A model generated the notes under the pieces. The model was not told the DNA's origin, did not search any database, and was given only the letters and a program-made list of their open reading frames with translations. The translations under genes and the position numbers were made by a program. A stretch of 40,374 nt of DNA from Chloroflexota bacterium (GTDB taxonomy: Bacteria > Chloroflexota > Anaerolineae > Anaerolineales > E44-bin32). Of the stretch, positions 18,050 to 25,390 are shown in pieces (the stretch's first letter is position 1; each line of letters opens with the position of its first letter). The stretch covers positions 1 to 40,374 of the forward strand of contig JADFRG010000027.1 in NCBI GenBank assembly GCA_022561385.1, given 5' to 3'.

Positions 18050-19621
18050 ATGATTGAAGACTACCTGCTGAGCCTGATCTTATTCACGCCAATTCTGGTC
18101 GGCCTGCTGACCCTGCTGATCCCGAGGGAGCGGGTTGCCGCCATTCGCTGGTTCGCCTTCCTGGGAAGCCTGATTCCGCTGGCCCTGTCCATCTACATGT
18201 GGCTTGCCTACGACCCTGGTCAACCCGGGTTCCAATTCCAGGTTCAGCGGGATTGGTATCCTGCCATCGGCGCCAGTTATCGCCTCGGCGTCGACGGCAT
18301 TTCCGTGGTCCTGGTTCTGCTCGCGACGCTGCTGACGCCTATCTCGATCCTGATCTCCTGGAACATCAAGGACCGCGTTCGAACCTACATGGCGCTGTTC
18401 CTCCTTCTAGAGACAGGAATGCTGGGTGTGTTCCTAACGCTGGACCTTGTGTTGTTCTTCCTATTCTGGGAAATCGGCCTGGTTCCGATGTACTTCCTGA
18501 TCAATCAGTGGGGAAGTGAGAAGGGCACGCGCGAGGTGGGAGGGCGGGAAATCCCCGCTCGCAACTACGCATCCTTAAAATTTCTGATCCTCACGATGGC
18601 CGGGTCGCTGGGGCTGTTGCTCGCTATTTCGCTGATCGGAGTGGTCGCAGGAACGTTCGATATCGTCGAGATCACCCGCATCTGGTCGGCGCTCGATCAG
18701 CCGCTCGCGCTCCTTGGGGTTCCAATTGGTGTGCCGATCGAGGTGGTCAAGGCGGTGGCCTTCTGGGCCTTTGTGATCGCCTTCGCCGTAAAAGTGCCTA
18801 TCTGGCCCTTTCACACCTGGCTCCCCGACGCCCACACTGAGGCCCCGACCGCGGGTTCGATGATCCTGGCAGGCGTCCTGCTAAAGCTGGGAGCCTACGG
18901 CTTCCTGCGACTGGTATTGCCGCTATACCCCGCCGAGGCTAGAGATTTCGCCTGGGTGCTGGCCCTCCTGGCAACGATATCGATCGTGATGGGGGCGTTC
19001 GCCGCCTGGGGCCAGCAAGATTTCAAACGGTTGGTGGCCTATTCGTCGGTCAACCACATGGGATTTGTGGTGCTTGGGATCGCAGCCGCATTCTTCGCCG
19101 CGGGCACGCTGTCCGCGGACGATGCGGTTTTCGCGGTGAACGGGGCGGTGCTGCAGATGTTCAACCATGGTTTGTCGGCCGCGGGAATGTTTCTGCTTGT
19201 GGGGGTGATCTATGATCGCACGCATACGCGGGATTTAGCTGCCTACGGCGGGCTGTTTTCGCTGGCCCCGATCTTTGGCGGAATCCTGATCTTCACGTCT
19301 ATGGCCTCCCTGGGGTTACCCGGGCTCAATGGCTTCGTGTCAGAGTTTCTCGTCGTTCGAGGGGCGTGGCCGATCTACACCTTCTACACCGTGCTCTCGA
19401 TGTTAGGGTTGTTGGTCACCGGCATCTACGTTCTCAAGGGAATTCGTGGGACGTTGCATGGGCCGCTTAACGAAAAATACGCGGATACACCGATAGAGAT
19501 CAACCGGCGAGAGATCATTGCCATCGCGCCCCTGATGGTCCTGATGCTGTCGATCGGCGTGTGGCCGAGCTGGATCGTGAAGGTGTTCAACGAGACGGTG
19601 ATGAGGCTGGTGGGCGCTTGA
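18050..19621 (+). CDS. nuoM: NADH-quinone oxidoreductase subunit M, first copy (canonical)
   Basis: NuoM is the middle antiporter-like pump. The 523-residue product has the key charged residues: Glu141 (FLFWEIGLVPMYFL), Lys248 in the broken helix 7 (FAVKVPIWPFHTWLPDAH), the helix-8 Lys (AGVLLKLGAYG), and the helix-12 Glu (GLNGFVSEFLVV). The core EAPTAGSMILAG is intact. It starts 21 bases after nuoL and ends 193 bases before a second, divergent nuoM. It has a hydrophilic insert around SEKGTREVGGREIPARN that the second copy lacks. Confidence 0.97.
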   Translation: MIEDYLLSLILFTPILVGLLTLLIPRERVAAIRWFAFLGSLIPLALSIYMWLAYDPGQPGFQFQVQRDWYPAIGASYRLGVDGISVVLVLLATLLTPISILISWNIKDRVRTYMALFLLLETGMLGVFLTLDLVLFFLFWEIGLVPMYFLINQWGSEKGTREVGGREIPARNYASLKFLILTMAGSLGLLLAISLIGVVAGTFDIVEITRIWSALDQPLALLGVPIGVPIEVVKAVAFWAFVIAFAVKVPIWPFHTWLPDAHTEAPTAGSMILAGVLLKLGAYGFLRLVLPLYPAEARDFAWVLALLATISIVMGAFAAWGQQDFKRLVAYSSVNHMGFVVLGIAAAFFAAGTLSADDAVFAVNGAVLQMFNHGLSAAGMFLLVGVIYDRTHTRDLAAYGGLFSLAPIFGGILIFTSMASLGLPGLNGFVSEFLVVRGAWPIYTFYTVLSMLGLLVTGIYVLKGIRGTLHGPLNEKYADTPIEINRREIIAIAPLMVLMLSIGVWPSWIVKVFNETVMRLVGA

Positions 19622-19627
19622 GCTTTT

Positions 19628-19712
19628 GAGCATGGGAGCTGGGGGGCATGGGAGCCTGGGAGCGGGGGACTTAGGGAGCATGGGAGTGAGGGAGCTGGGG
19701 AACTTGGGAGTC
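19628..19712. repeat. G-rich degenerate repeat between the two nuoM genes
   Basis: About 85 bases built of loose copies of GGGAGC(A/T)TGGGAG with many runs of three or more G. It does not look like coding sequence despite an open frame. Similar G-rich intergenic repeats occur in some filamentous bacteria. The runs of G could form a quadruplex in DNA or RNA. Confidence 0.7.
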
Positions 19713-19814
19713 CGGCCCGAGCAGTTCAAAAGCCGTGGTGTTTCTCCCCAGCCCGCCTGCCCCCCTACGCCGAAGCATTTTTCTTGCGCGGGATATGCGA
19801 TTAAAGGGTAACGA

Positions 19815-21287
19815 GTGAACTTCCCAATACTCAGCGTCATAGTCTTCACTCCCGTTGTGGCAGGTGTCATCCTGCTGTTCTTCCCGCAGGATCGGCACGA
19901 CTGGATCCGCTGGTTCGCGCTGGCGGCGGCCACCTTGGCGCTGCTGCTCTCACTCGTAGTTTTTATTGGCTACGACTCGGCGGAGGGCGGCTACCAATTT
20001 CAGGAACGCGCGGAGTGGATTCCTGCGTTGGGAATCTCCTACTTCGTCGGGGTGGATGGCATGAGCGCCCCGATGGTGCTGCTGACCGGAATTGTGATCT
20101 TCACCGGTGTGCTGATCTCGTGGCGATTAGACGATCGGCCGCGCGAGTTCTTCCTCTTCCTGTTCATCCTGGCCACGGGCGTGTTTGGGGTCTTCGTTTC
20201 CCTGGACCTGTTCCAGCTCTTCTTTTTCTACGAAATCGCACTTTTCCCTATGTTCCTGCTGATCGCCATCTGGGGTTGGAAGGTCACCCGCGAATACGCG
20301 GCGATGAAACTGACGCTTTATCTCTTCATCGGCTCGGTGATTGCGCTGGTGGGGGGGCTGGTGATGGTGTTCTCCTCCGGGCTGGAGACCTTCGACATGC
20401 TGCAGCTTCAGACTGCGGGCTTCTCGACCACTTTCCAACGCATCTGGTTCCCATTCGTGTTTTTTGGCTTTGCCGTCCTGGCCGGCATTTTCCCGTTCCA
20501 TAACTGGTCGCCGGATGGCCACGTGGCTGCCCCGACCGCGGTCTCCATGTTCCACGCGGGCGTACTCATGAAGCTGGGTGCCTTCGCCGCGCTGCGAGTC
20601 GGCATCGTGTTGCTGCCGGAGGGCGCCAGGTTCTGGGCGCCGCTGATCCTGGTCCTGGCCAGTATCAACGTCATTTACGGCGCCTTTATCGCAATGGTGC
20701 AAACCGACTTCAAATACGTGATCGGATTCTCCTCCGTTTCGCACATGGGCCTGGTCTTGTTGGGATTCGCCACGCTGAATCGTGATGGACTCACCGGCGC
20801 AGGCCTTCAAATGTTCTCGCACGGCGTCATGACGGCGCTCTTCTTTGCGGTGGTGGGGATGGTGTACGACCGTACCCACACGCGAGAGATCCCGAGGCTC
20901 GGCGGCATCAGCAAGGTGATGCCTCTTGCGACGGTGGCCTTTATTGTCGGCGGACTCGTATCGATGGGTATGCCGGGACTCTCAGGATTTGTCGCGGAGT
21001 TCCCGATTTTCATGGGGCTGTGGCGGACGCAGCCTATCATCGCCATCGTGGTCGTGATCTCCATCGTCATTACGGCGGCCTACATCATGCGTATCATTGG
21101 CAAGGTCTTCTTCGGAGCTATGCCAGAAGAGTTTGAGGGGCAGTTTGGAGATGTGCTCGTTCAAGACAAAGTGGCGCTGGTGCTGCTCTCTGCGCTGCTG
21201 GTCCTGATCGGCGTCTATCCGGCGGTGATGGCCCCCATGGTCGCCTCCGGAGCAGAGGCAGTGTTGCGGGCCTTGGGGGTGGGTTAG
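19815..21287 (+). CDS. nuoM: NADH-quinone oxidoreductase subunit M, second divergent copy
   Basis: This 490-residue NuoM-like subunit, from GTG 19815 with AAGGG upstream, is far from the first copy in sequence. It keeps Glu140 (FFFYEIALFPMFLL), the helix-8 Lys (AGVLMKLGAF) and the helix-12 Glu (GLSGFVAEFPIF). The helix-7 lysine is replaced: FAVLAGIFPFHNWSPDGH aligns with FAVKVPIWPFHTWLPDAH of copy 1, giving Leu222 for Lys248 and Gly for the helix-breaking Pro. Lys at that position is essential for proton pumping in studied NuoM. So this subunit either pumps by another route or is a spacer. Its TAG stop is directly followed by a TTG that begins a duplicated nuoN start. Confidence 0.95.
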   Translation: MNFPILSVIVFTPVVAGVILLFFPQDRHDWIRWFALAAATLALLLSLVVFIGYDSAEGGYQFQERAEWIPALGISYFVGVDGMSAPMVLLTGIVIFTGVLISWRLDDRPREFFLFLFILATGVFGVFVSLDLFQLFFFYEIALFPMFLLIAIWGWKVTREYAAMKLTLYLFIGSVIALVGGLVMVFSSGLETFDMLQLQTAGFSTTFQRIWFPFVFFGFAVLAGIFPFHNWSPDGHVAAPTAVSMFHAGVLMKLGAFAALRVGIVLLPEGARFWAPLILVLASINVIYGAFIAMVQTDFKYVIGFSSVSHMGLVLLGFATLNRDGLTGAGLQMFSHGVMTALFFAVVGMVYDRTHTREIPRLGGISKVMPLATVAFIVGGLVSMGMPGLSGFVAEFPIFMGLWRTQPIIAIVVVISIVITAAYIMRIIGKVFFGAMPEEFEGQFGDVLVQDKVALVLLSALLVLIGVYPAVMAPMVASGAEAVLRALGVG

Positions 21288-21402
21288 TTGACCTTCACGG
21301 AATTCGCGCCGGAGCGGTTGCCTGCGACCCTTCCAGATATCAGCCTGTTTACATTGGGGATGCGTTAGTTGACCTTCACGGAATTCGCGCCGGAGCGGTT
21401 GC
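21283..21402. repeat. 81-bp direct duplication of the nuoN start
   Basis: A 39-base block starting GTTAGTTGACCTTCACGG occurs at 21283-21321 and again, identical, at 21364-21402. The distance is 81 bases, exactly 27 codons. The 42 bases after the first block are a diverged copy of the next nuoN codons, so the unit is a whole in-frame duplication whose first copy has decayed. Confidence 0.92.
21288..21368 (+). CDS. 26-codon leader-like frame, remnant of duplicated nuoN N-terminus
   Basis: From TTG directly after the nuoM stop, this frame reads as nuoN does (MTFTEFAPERL) and then diverges (PATLPDISLFTLGMR against LAILPESLLFLLAVA). It ends with TAG, immediately followed by the TTG of nuoN. Ribosomes leaving nuoM could translate it and re-start at nuoN, so it may act as a coupling peptide. 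It may also be only a relic. Nothing proves that it is translated. Confidence 0.4.
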   Translation: MTFTEFAPERLPATLPDISLFTLGMR

Positions 21403-22823
21403 TCGCCATCCTGCCCGAGAGTCTGCTATTTCTACTGGCGGTGGCGATGCTGACTCTAGACCTGGTTTGGAAACCCAGCCGCCGCAGGATCCTCGGTTGG
21501 CTGGCCGCCTCGGGGGTCACGCTGATATTGCTGGCGACGCTGGCTTTCGGCCAACCTCCGGCGGACGAGCCGCTGGTTCTGGGTGGGATGGTGCGGTGGG
21601 ATTGGCTGGCGTTTGCTTTCACCATTTTGATTTTATTTACCGCGGCCGTCACCTGCTTGATATCCGTAAATGTCGAGGGAGTAGGGAATCGAGGCGACTA
21701 CTACGGGCTGCTCCTCATCTCAACGATGGGAATGGTCCTGATGGCCTCCTCGGCGGATCTCATCATGCTCTTTCTGGCCATTGAAACGACATCCATCCCG
21801 CTCTATGTCCTGGCCGGCTTCCTGAAGGCAGATGACAAGTCGACCGAATCTGGGCTCAAGTATTTCTTGTTCGGTGCCGTGACGACGGCCGTTATGCTTT
21901 ACGGGTTCAGCTTGATCTACGGCTTCACAGGCGAGACCAACCTATACCTCATAGCGGACGCGATGAAGGCCGCGGGCCTATCCTTGTTGCTGGTAGGCGG
22001 CATCGCGGTGCTTGTGCTGGTTGGTTTCAGCTTCAAGATCGCGGCGGTCCCCTTCCACTTCTGGGCGCCTGACGTTTACGAAGGGGCGCCCACCCCCGTC
22101 ACCGCCTATGTATCGACCGCCTCCAAAGTGGCCGGATTCGCGGTGCTGGTGCGGGTCATGATGTTGGCCTTCCCTTCGATCGATGCATTCTGGGCTGCGA
22201 TCCTGGCCGCCATGGCGGCGGCGACGATGACGTTGGGCAACGTACTGGCTATTGCCCAAAGCAACATCAAGCGGTTGCTCGCTTATTCCTCAATTGCGCA
22301 TGCCGGTTACGCATTAATTGGGCTGGTGGCCCTGAGCGTGTTTGGTGTGGCCAGCATGATGTTTTACCTCCTGGCCTACGTGGTCACCAACCTGGCTGCG
22401 TTCGCGGTAGTGATTCTTTTTGCAAGGGCCGCCGGCTCGGATGAGATTAAGGATTACGCGGGGCTTAGTCGCCGGTCGCCCTGGCTTGCGTTGGTCCTTC
22501 TGATCGCCTTCTTATCGCTTGCAGGAATGCCGCCTTTTGCAGGGTTCGTGGCTAAGGTTTTCGTCTTCAAAGCCGCGGTTGATAGCGGATTGATTTGGCT
22601 CGCGTTTGTTGGTGTATTAAATTCCATCATTGGGCTTTACTACTACCTGATTGTGTTGAAGGTGGTCTACTTGTATCGATCGGAGGATGACCACCTCCCA
22701 GTCCAGGTCCCACGGCCCTACGCAGTGGCGCTTGCGGCATGTACGTTGCTGATCCTGGTGGTCGGAATCGTCAGTGCGCCATGGCTGGATTGGAGCATAG
22801 GTGCGGCGCGCAGCTTATTTTAG
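21369..22823 (+). CDS. nuoN: NADH-quinone oxidoreductase subunit N
   Basis: NuoN is the proximal antiporter-like pump of complex I. The 484-residue product has all main charged residues: Glu139 (FLAIETTSIPLYVL), Lys223 (SFKIAAVPFHFWAPDVYEG), the helix-8 region PTPVTAYVSTASKVAGF, and the helix-12 Lys (PPFAGFVAKVFVFK). The start is TTG at 21369, straight after a TAG; the preceding 81 bases are a decayed duplicate of this start. A GGGGATG stretch 8 to 14 bases upstream may serve as ribosome binding site. It is the last nuo gene; an atpI-like gene follows after 80 bases. Confidence 0.97.
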   Translation: MTFTEFAPERLLAILPESLLFLLAVAMLTLDLVWKPSRRRILGWLAASGVTLILLATLAFGQPPADEPLVLGGMVRWDWLAFAFTILILFTAAVTCLISVNVEGVGNRGDYYGLLLISTMGMVLMASSADLIMLFLAIETTSIPLYVLAGFLKADDKSTESGLKYFLFGAVTTAVMLYGFSLIYGFTGETNLYLIADAMKAAGLSLLLVGGIAVLVLVGFSFKIAAVPFHFWAPDVYEGAPTPVTAYVSTASKVAGFAVLVRVMMLAFPSIDAFWAAILAAMAAATMTLGNVLAIAQSNIKRLLAYSSIAHAGYALIGLVALSVFGVASMMFYLLAYVVTNLAAFAVVILFARAAGSDEIKDYAGLSRRSPWLALVLLIAFLSLAGMPPFAGFVAKVFVFKAAVDSGLIWLAFVGVLNSIIGLYYYLIVLKVVYLYRSEDDHLPVQVPRPYAVALAACTLLILVVGIVSAPWLDWSIGAARSLF

Positions 22824-22903
22824 CCACTGACCGAAACGCCCCGGAGCAACCCGGGACTTGACGCGTGCCCCTAAAAAAGGGCCGGGAATGACTTTGTGAT
22901 ACA

Positions 22904-23215
22904 ATGCGCAAAGACCGATCTGGACAAGATCCGAAGCCGCGGGATGCAGGAATGCCGCTTGCGCTGGCCGGATTACTGGGCTCAATCGGTTGCGTAACAC
23001 TGGTTGTAATCTTTGTTGCGCTGGGCGTCGGCCTCTGGCTGGATCTGCAGTTCGACACCCGCCCGCTCTTCACAGTGGTAATGGTAATGGCAAGCATTCC
23101 GGTCACGATCTTTCTAATGGTGCGTATCGTACTGGAGGGCATGCAGCGGATCAATCGAAAAATGGGAATTCAGGATAGTCCACGGGTGAGGAATGGAAGC
23201 CGAGAAGAAGAGTAG
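22904..23215 (+). CDS. AtpZ/AtpI-like small membrane protein of the ATP synthase operon
   Basis: This 103-residue protein has a charged N-terminus and two hydrophobic helices (about 18-46 and 55-75), with GLLGSIGCVTLVVIFVALGV and GLWLDLQFDTRPLFTVVMVM. That is the usual pattern of the AtpZ/AtpI family found in front of atpB, thought to help c-ring assembly or Mg2+/Ca2+ handling. The end overlaps the start of atpB by 23 bases. It links the nuo block to the ATP synthase block with an 80-base gap holding only two weak hairpins. The ATG has no strong ribosome binding site. Confidence 0.8.
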   Translation: MRKDRSGQDPKPRDAGMPLALAGLLGSIGCVTLVVIFVALGVGLWLDLQFDTRPLFTVVMVMASIPVTIFLMVRIVLEGMQRINRKMGIQDSPRVRNGSREEE

Positions 23216-24173
23216 GTGGCGCTGGGGCGTCAACCGCTGGATCGTACTGGTTCTTATCGTTCTTAATTTTATCTTTGCTCGGCAGTTCCCACCGATCGCG
23301 CCGCATGTTCAGCTCCCCGCTGAACCCATCTTTCCCATCACTCTTCCCGTAGTCGGCGAATTCGTCGTAACCAACACGATCATCGCCACCCTGATCGCAG
23401 ACGTAGTTCTATTCGTACTCGCATTTTTCGTGTGGCGATCCATTCGCCGTGGAAATCAAATTCTGACCGGAATTACGGGCGTCGTCGAAGCCCTGACCGA
23501 CGCGCTCTTCAGCCTGAGTGAATCGACGGCCGGAAAGTGGGGCAAATCCATCTTCGTATGGATGGCCACCATCGTTTTCTTGGTGTTAATCGTCAACTGG
23601 ACCGAGTTGATCCCTGGAGTCGACAGCGTCGGCCTATTCGAGGCGGACCATATTGCGCGTCCGGAGGAATGCACCTTCGATAGCTTTTATATCGGCTCGC
23701 TGGAGATTGTTTCCGTAGGAGGCGAGCCGGCGTGCTCCGCGGGCGTGATACCGTTCGTGCGAGTCGCCTCCACCGATCTTAACTTTACGATCGCGCTGGC
23801 GATCATCTCGGTCGGTGCGACGCAGATGATCGGAATTCGAGCGCTGGGGGTCTCGTACTTTACCAAGTTCTTCAATACCAAGACTTTGTTCACCGCGCCG
23901 ATGTTCGGGGTGATCAACTTCCTGGTTAGCCTTCTCGAGGCGATCCTCGAGTTCGCCAAGATCCTATCGTTCGGCTTCCGATTGTTTGGCAACATCTTCG
24001 CGGGTTCGATCCTGCTCTTCGTGGTGGGAACGCTGGCACCCGTGTTTCTCCAATCCGGCGTACTGCTTTTTGAATGGTTTGTCGGCATCATCCAGGCGAT
24101 CGTGTTTGGATTGCTCACTTTAATCTTCATGTCGCTGGCGACGGTCAGTCACAGCGAAGAAGAAGGTCATTAG
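23193..24173 (+). CDS. atpB: ATP synthase F0 subunit a
   Basis: Subunit a forms the two proton half-channels beside the c-ring. The product has 326 residues, longer than the 240 to 270 of most bacteria. The extra length is an N-terminal helix with an outside loop (FPPIAPHVQLPAEPIFPI) and an outside loop of about 45 residues with two Cys (EECTF and PACSA) between helices. The essential arginine is Arg263 in FGFRLFGNIFAGSILL, and the final helices match the family. The start is ATG 23193, inside the end of the preceding gene, with GTGAGG just upstream. Confidence 0.95.
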   Translation: MEAEKKSRWRWGVNRWIVLVLIVLNFIFARQFPPIAPHVQLPAEPIFPITLPVVGEFVVTNTIIATLIADVVLFVLAFFVWRSIRRGNQILTGITGVVEALTDALFSLSESTAGKWGKSIFVWMATIVFLVLIVNWTELIPGVDSVGLFEADHIARPEECTFDSFYIGSLEIVSVGGEPACSAGVIPFVRVASTDLNFTIALAIISVGATQMIGIRALGVSYFTKFFNTKTLFTAPMFGVINFLVSLLEAILEFAKILSFGFRLFGNIFAGSILLFVVGTLAPVFLQSGVLLFEWFVGIIQAIVFGLLTLIFMSLATVSHSEEEGH

Positions 24174-24194
24174 GCCAGGGAGGCATAGAAAACA

Positions 24195-24431
24195 ATGGAA
24201 GGCGATATCGTACAAGCAGCAAAGCTGATAGGCGCCGGATTGGCTGCAATTGGCGTTTTCGGCGGCGGGATTGGCGTGGGTTTGGCCGCGTTGGGAGCCA
24301 CACAGGCCATGGGCCGCAACCCAGACGTGGCCGGGACGATCCAGACCAACATGATTTTAGGTTTTGCATTCGCAGAGGCCACCTCGATCTACGCACTGGT
24401 CGTGGCGCTGTTGATCCTGTTCGTATTTTAG
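24195..24431 (+). CDS. atpE: ATP synthase F0 subunit c
   Basis: This is a 78-residue two-helix hairpin that makes the rotor ring. Helix 1 is glycine-rich (GGGIGVGLAALGATQAMG), the polar loop is GRNPD, and the ion carrier is Glu61 (FAEATSIYALV). The Gln of helix 1 that coordinates Na+ in sodium-type c subunits is Val here and the Ser next to the Glu is Ala, so proton use is expected (inference). A good ribosome binding site, GGGAGG, lies 11 bases upstream. Confidence 0.97.
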   Translation: MEGDIVQAAKLIGAGLAAIGVFGGGIGVGLAALGATQAMGRNPDVAGTIQTNMILGFAFAEATSIYALVVALLILFVF

Positions 24432-24445
24432 CGGAGTAGACGAAT

Positions 24446-25183
24446 ATGGAAGCACTTGGGATCAACTTAGGCTACTTACTGGTTCAGATCTTCAATTTCC
24501 TGATCGTTCTTGTGGTGTTGCGCGCCTGGGTCTACAAGCCGGTCGTGGGGTTGCTGCAGAAACGGCGCGAGACGATCGCGCAGGGATTGGAAGATGCAAG
24601 GGTGGCGGCCGAAGCGCGCGCCAATGCCGAACAAGAGGCGGAAACCGTGCTTGCGGAAGCCCAGCAAAAGGCGAATAACATCGTGCGTGAAGCCACCGAC
24701 CGCGCCGAGCAGGCGGCGGCCGAAGTGAAGACCGAAGCCGAGAAAGAGGCCGAAGAATCAAGAAAATCGGCCATCGCCGAAGGCGAACAGCTGGCGAACC
24801 AGGCTCTGGGAGAAGTTCGGAACCAGGTAGCGGCGCTGGCGATTGCTGCAGCCCAGAAGGTGATCAATGAGGCTCTAGACGAGAAACGTCAACAGAAATT
24901 GATTGACGAATTCTTCAGCGGCATTGAAGGTGGCCTGGTGGTTGTGCTGGAGGGGGAAGAACTGGCAGGCGAATCCGCTACGGTCACAAGCGCGCTGCCG
25001 CTTAGTGCCGAGGAAGCTCAGCGGATTGAGAAGGGCCTGCATGAGCAGCTTGGGAGCGAGGCGAAAGTCGAGTTCCGCGTGAACCCTGCCATATTGGGCG
25101 GATTGGTCGTCCGGGTGGGCGACAAGGTTATCGATGGGTCCGTGTCCGGGAAACTGGCGGCGCTCGAACAGAGCCTTTCTTAA
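24446..25183 (+). CDS. atpF: ATP synthase subunit b fused to the C-terminal domain of delta
   Basis: The 245-residue product begins as a normal b subunit: one membrane helix (about 8-28), then YKPVVGLLQKRRETIAQGLE and a long charged coiled coil to about residue 160 (AQKVINEALDEKRQQKLIDEF). From about 176 to the end it is the C-terminal half of delta/OSCP: VTSALPLSAEEAQRI, then NPAILGGLVVRVGDKVIDGS and GKLAALEQSL. The N-terminal six-helix domain of delta, about 105 residues and the part that grips subunit alpha, is absent. Mycobacteria have b-delta fusions, but with a full delta. GGAG lies nine bases before the ATG. No alpha, gamma, beta or epsilon gene follows. Confidence 0.9.
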   Translation: MEALGINLGYLLVQIFNFLIVLVVLRAWVYKPVVGLLQKRRETIAQGLEDARVAAEARANAEQEAETVLAEAQQKANNIVREATDRAEQAAAEVKTEAEKEAEESRKSAIAEGEQLANQALGEVRNQVAALAIAAAQKVINEALDEKRQQKLIDEFFSGIEGGLVVVLEGEELAGESATVTSALPLSAEEAQRIEKGLHEQLGSEAKVEFRVNPAILGGLVVRVGDKVIDGSVSGKLAALEQSLS

Positions 25184-25222
25184 TTGATTTAGCCGCTCCC
25201 TTTCGGGAGCCATGCCGAAGTT

Positions 25223-25331
25223 GGGGATTGCTTCGTCGCCACGCACCTCGCAATGACGATATATTGAATCTGGCTCTGTCGCCACGCACCTCTCTGCCTC
25301 AATGTCATTGCGAGCGTAGCGTGGCAATCTC
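25223..25331. repeat. Palindromic intergenic repeat (GCAATGAC/GTCATTGC family)
   Basis: A left arm (GGATTGCTTCGTCGCCACGC, ending CTCGCAATGAC) is mirrored by a right arm (GTCATTGCGAGCGTAGCGTG, then GCAATCTCC). The piece GTCGCCACGCACCTC occurs twice (25235-25249 and 25278-25292). Repeats with the ends GTCATTGCGAG and GCAATC are spread through many bacterial genomes as non-autonomous palindromic elements. It could fold into a long hairpin after the operon. Confidence 0.75.
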
Positions 25332-25347
25332 CTCCTGGGTATAACGA

Positions 25348-25377
25348 ACCGGCGGGCAGTGCGCCCGCCGGTTTTGT
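25348..25377 (+). terminator. Rho-independent terminator of the nuo-atp operon
   Basis: A perfect 10-bp stem, ACCGGCGGGC, loop AGTGC, GCCCGCCGGT, is followed by TTTGT. It lies after the last atp gene and 14 bases before the murE start codon, so it should end the long energy operon. Confidence 0.8.
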
Positions 25378-25390
25378 ACAATATCCACCA

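Noticed and set aside
22857..22905. Possible promoter before the atpI-like gene (TTGACG and an extended TGATACAAT)
   Set aside because: The two boxes are 36 bases apart and the -10 overlaps the ATG at 22904, so a transcript from it would miss the start codon.
24195..24431. Sodium-type c subunit
   Set aside because: The helix-1 Gln ligand is Val and the Ser beside the carboxylate is Ala, so the Na+ site is incomplete although Thr and Tyr are kept.
25195..25210. GCTCCC-TTTC-GGGAGC hairpin right after the atpF stop as terminator
   Set aside because: The stem is short and no T run follows; the hairpin at 25348-25372 is far stronger.
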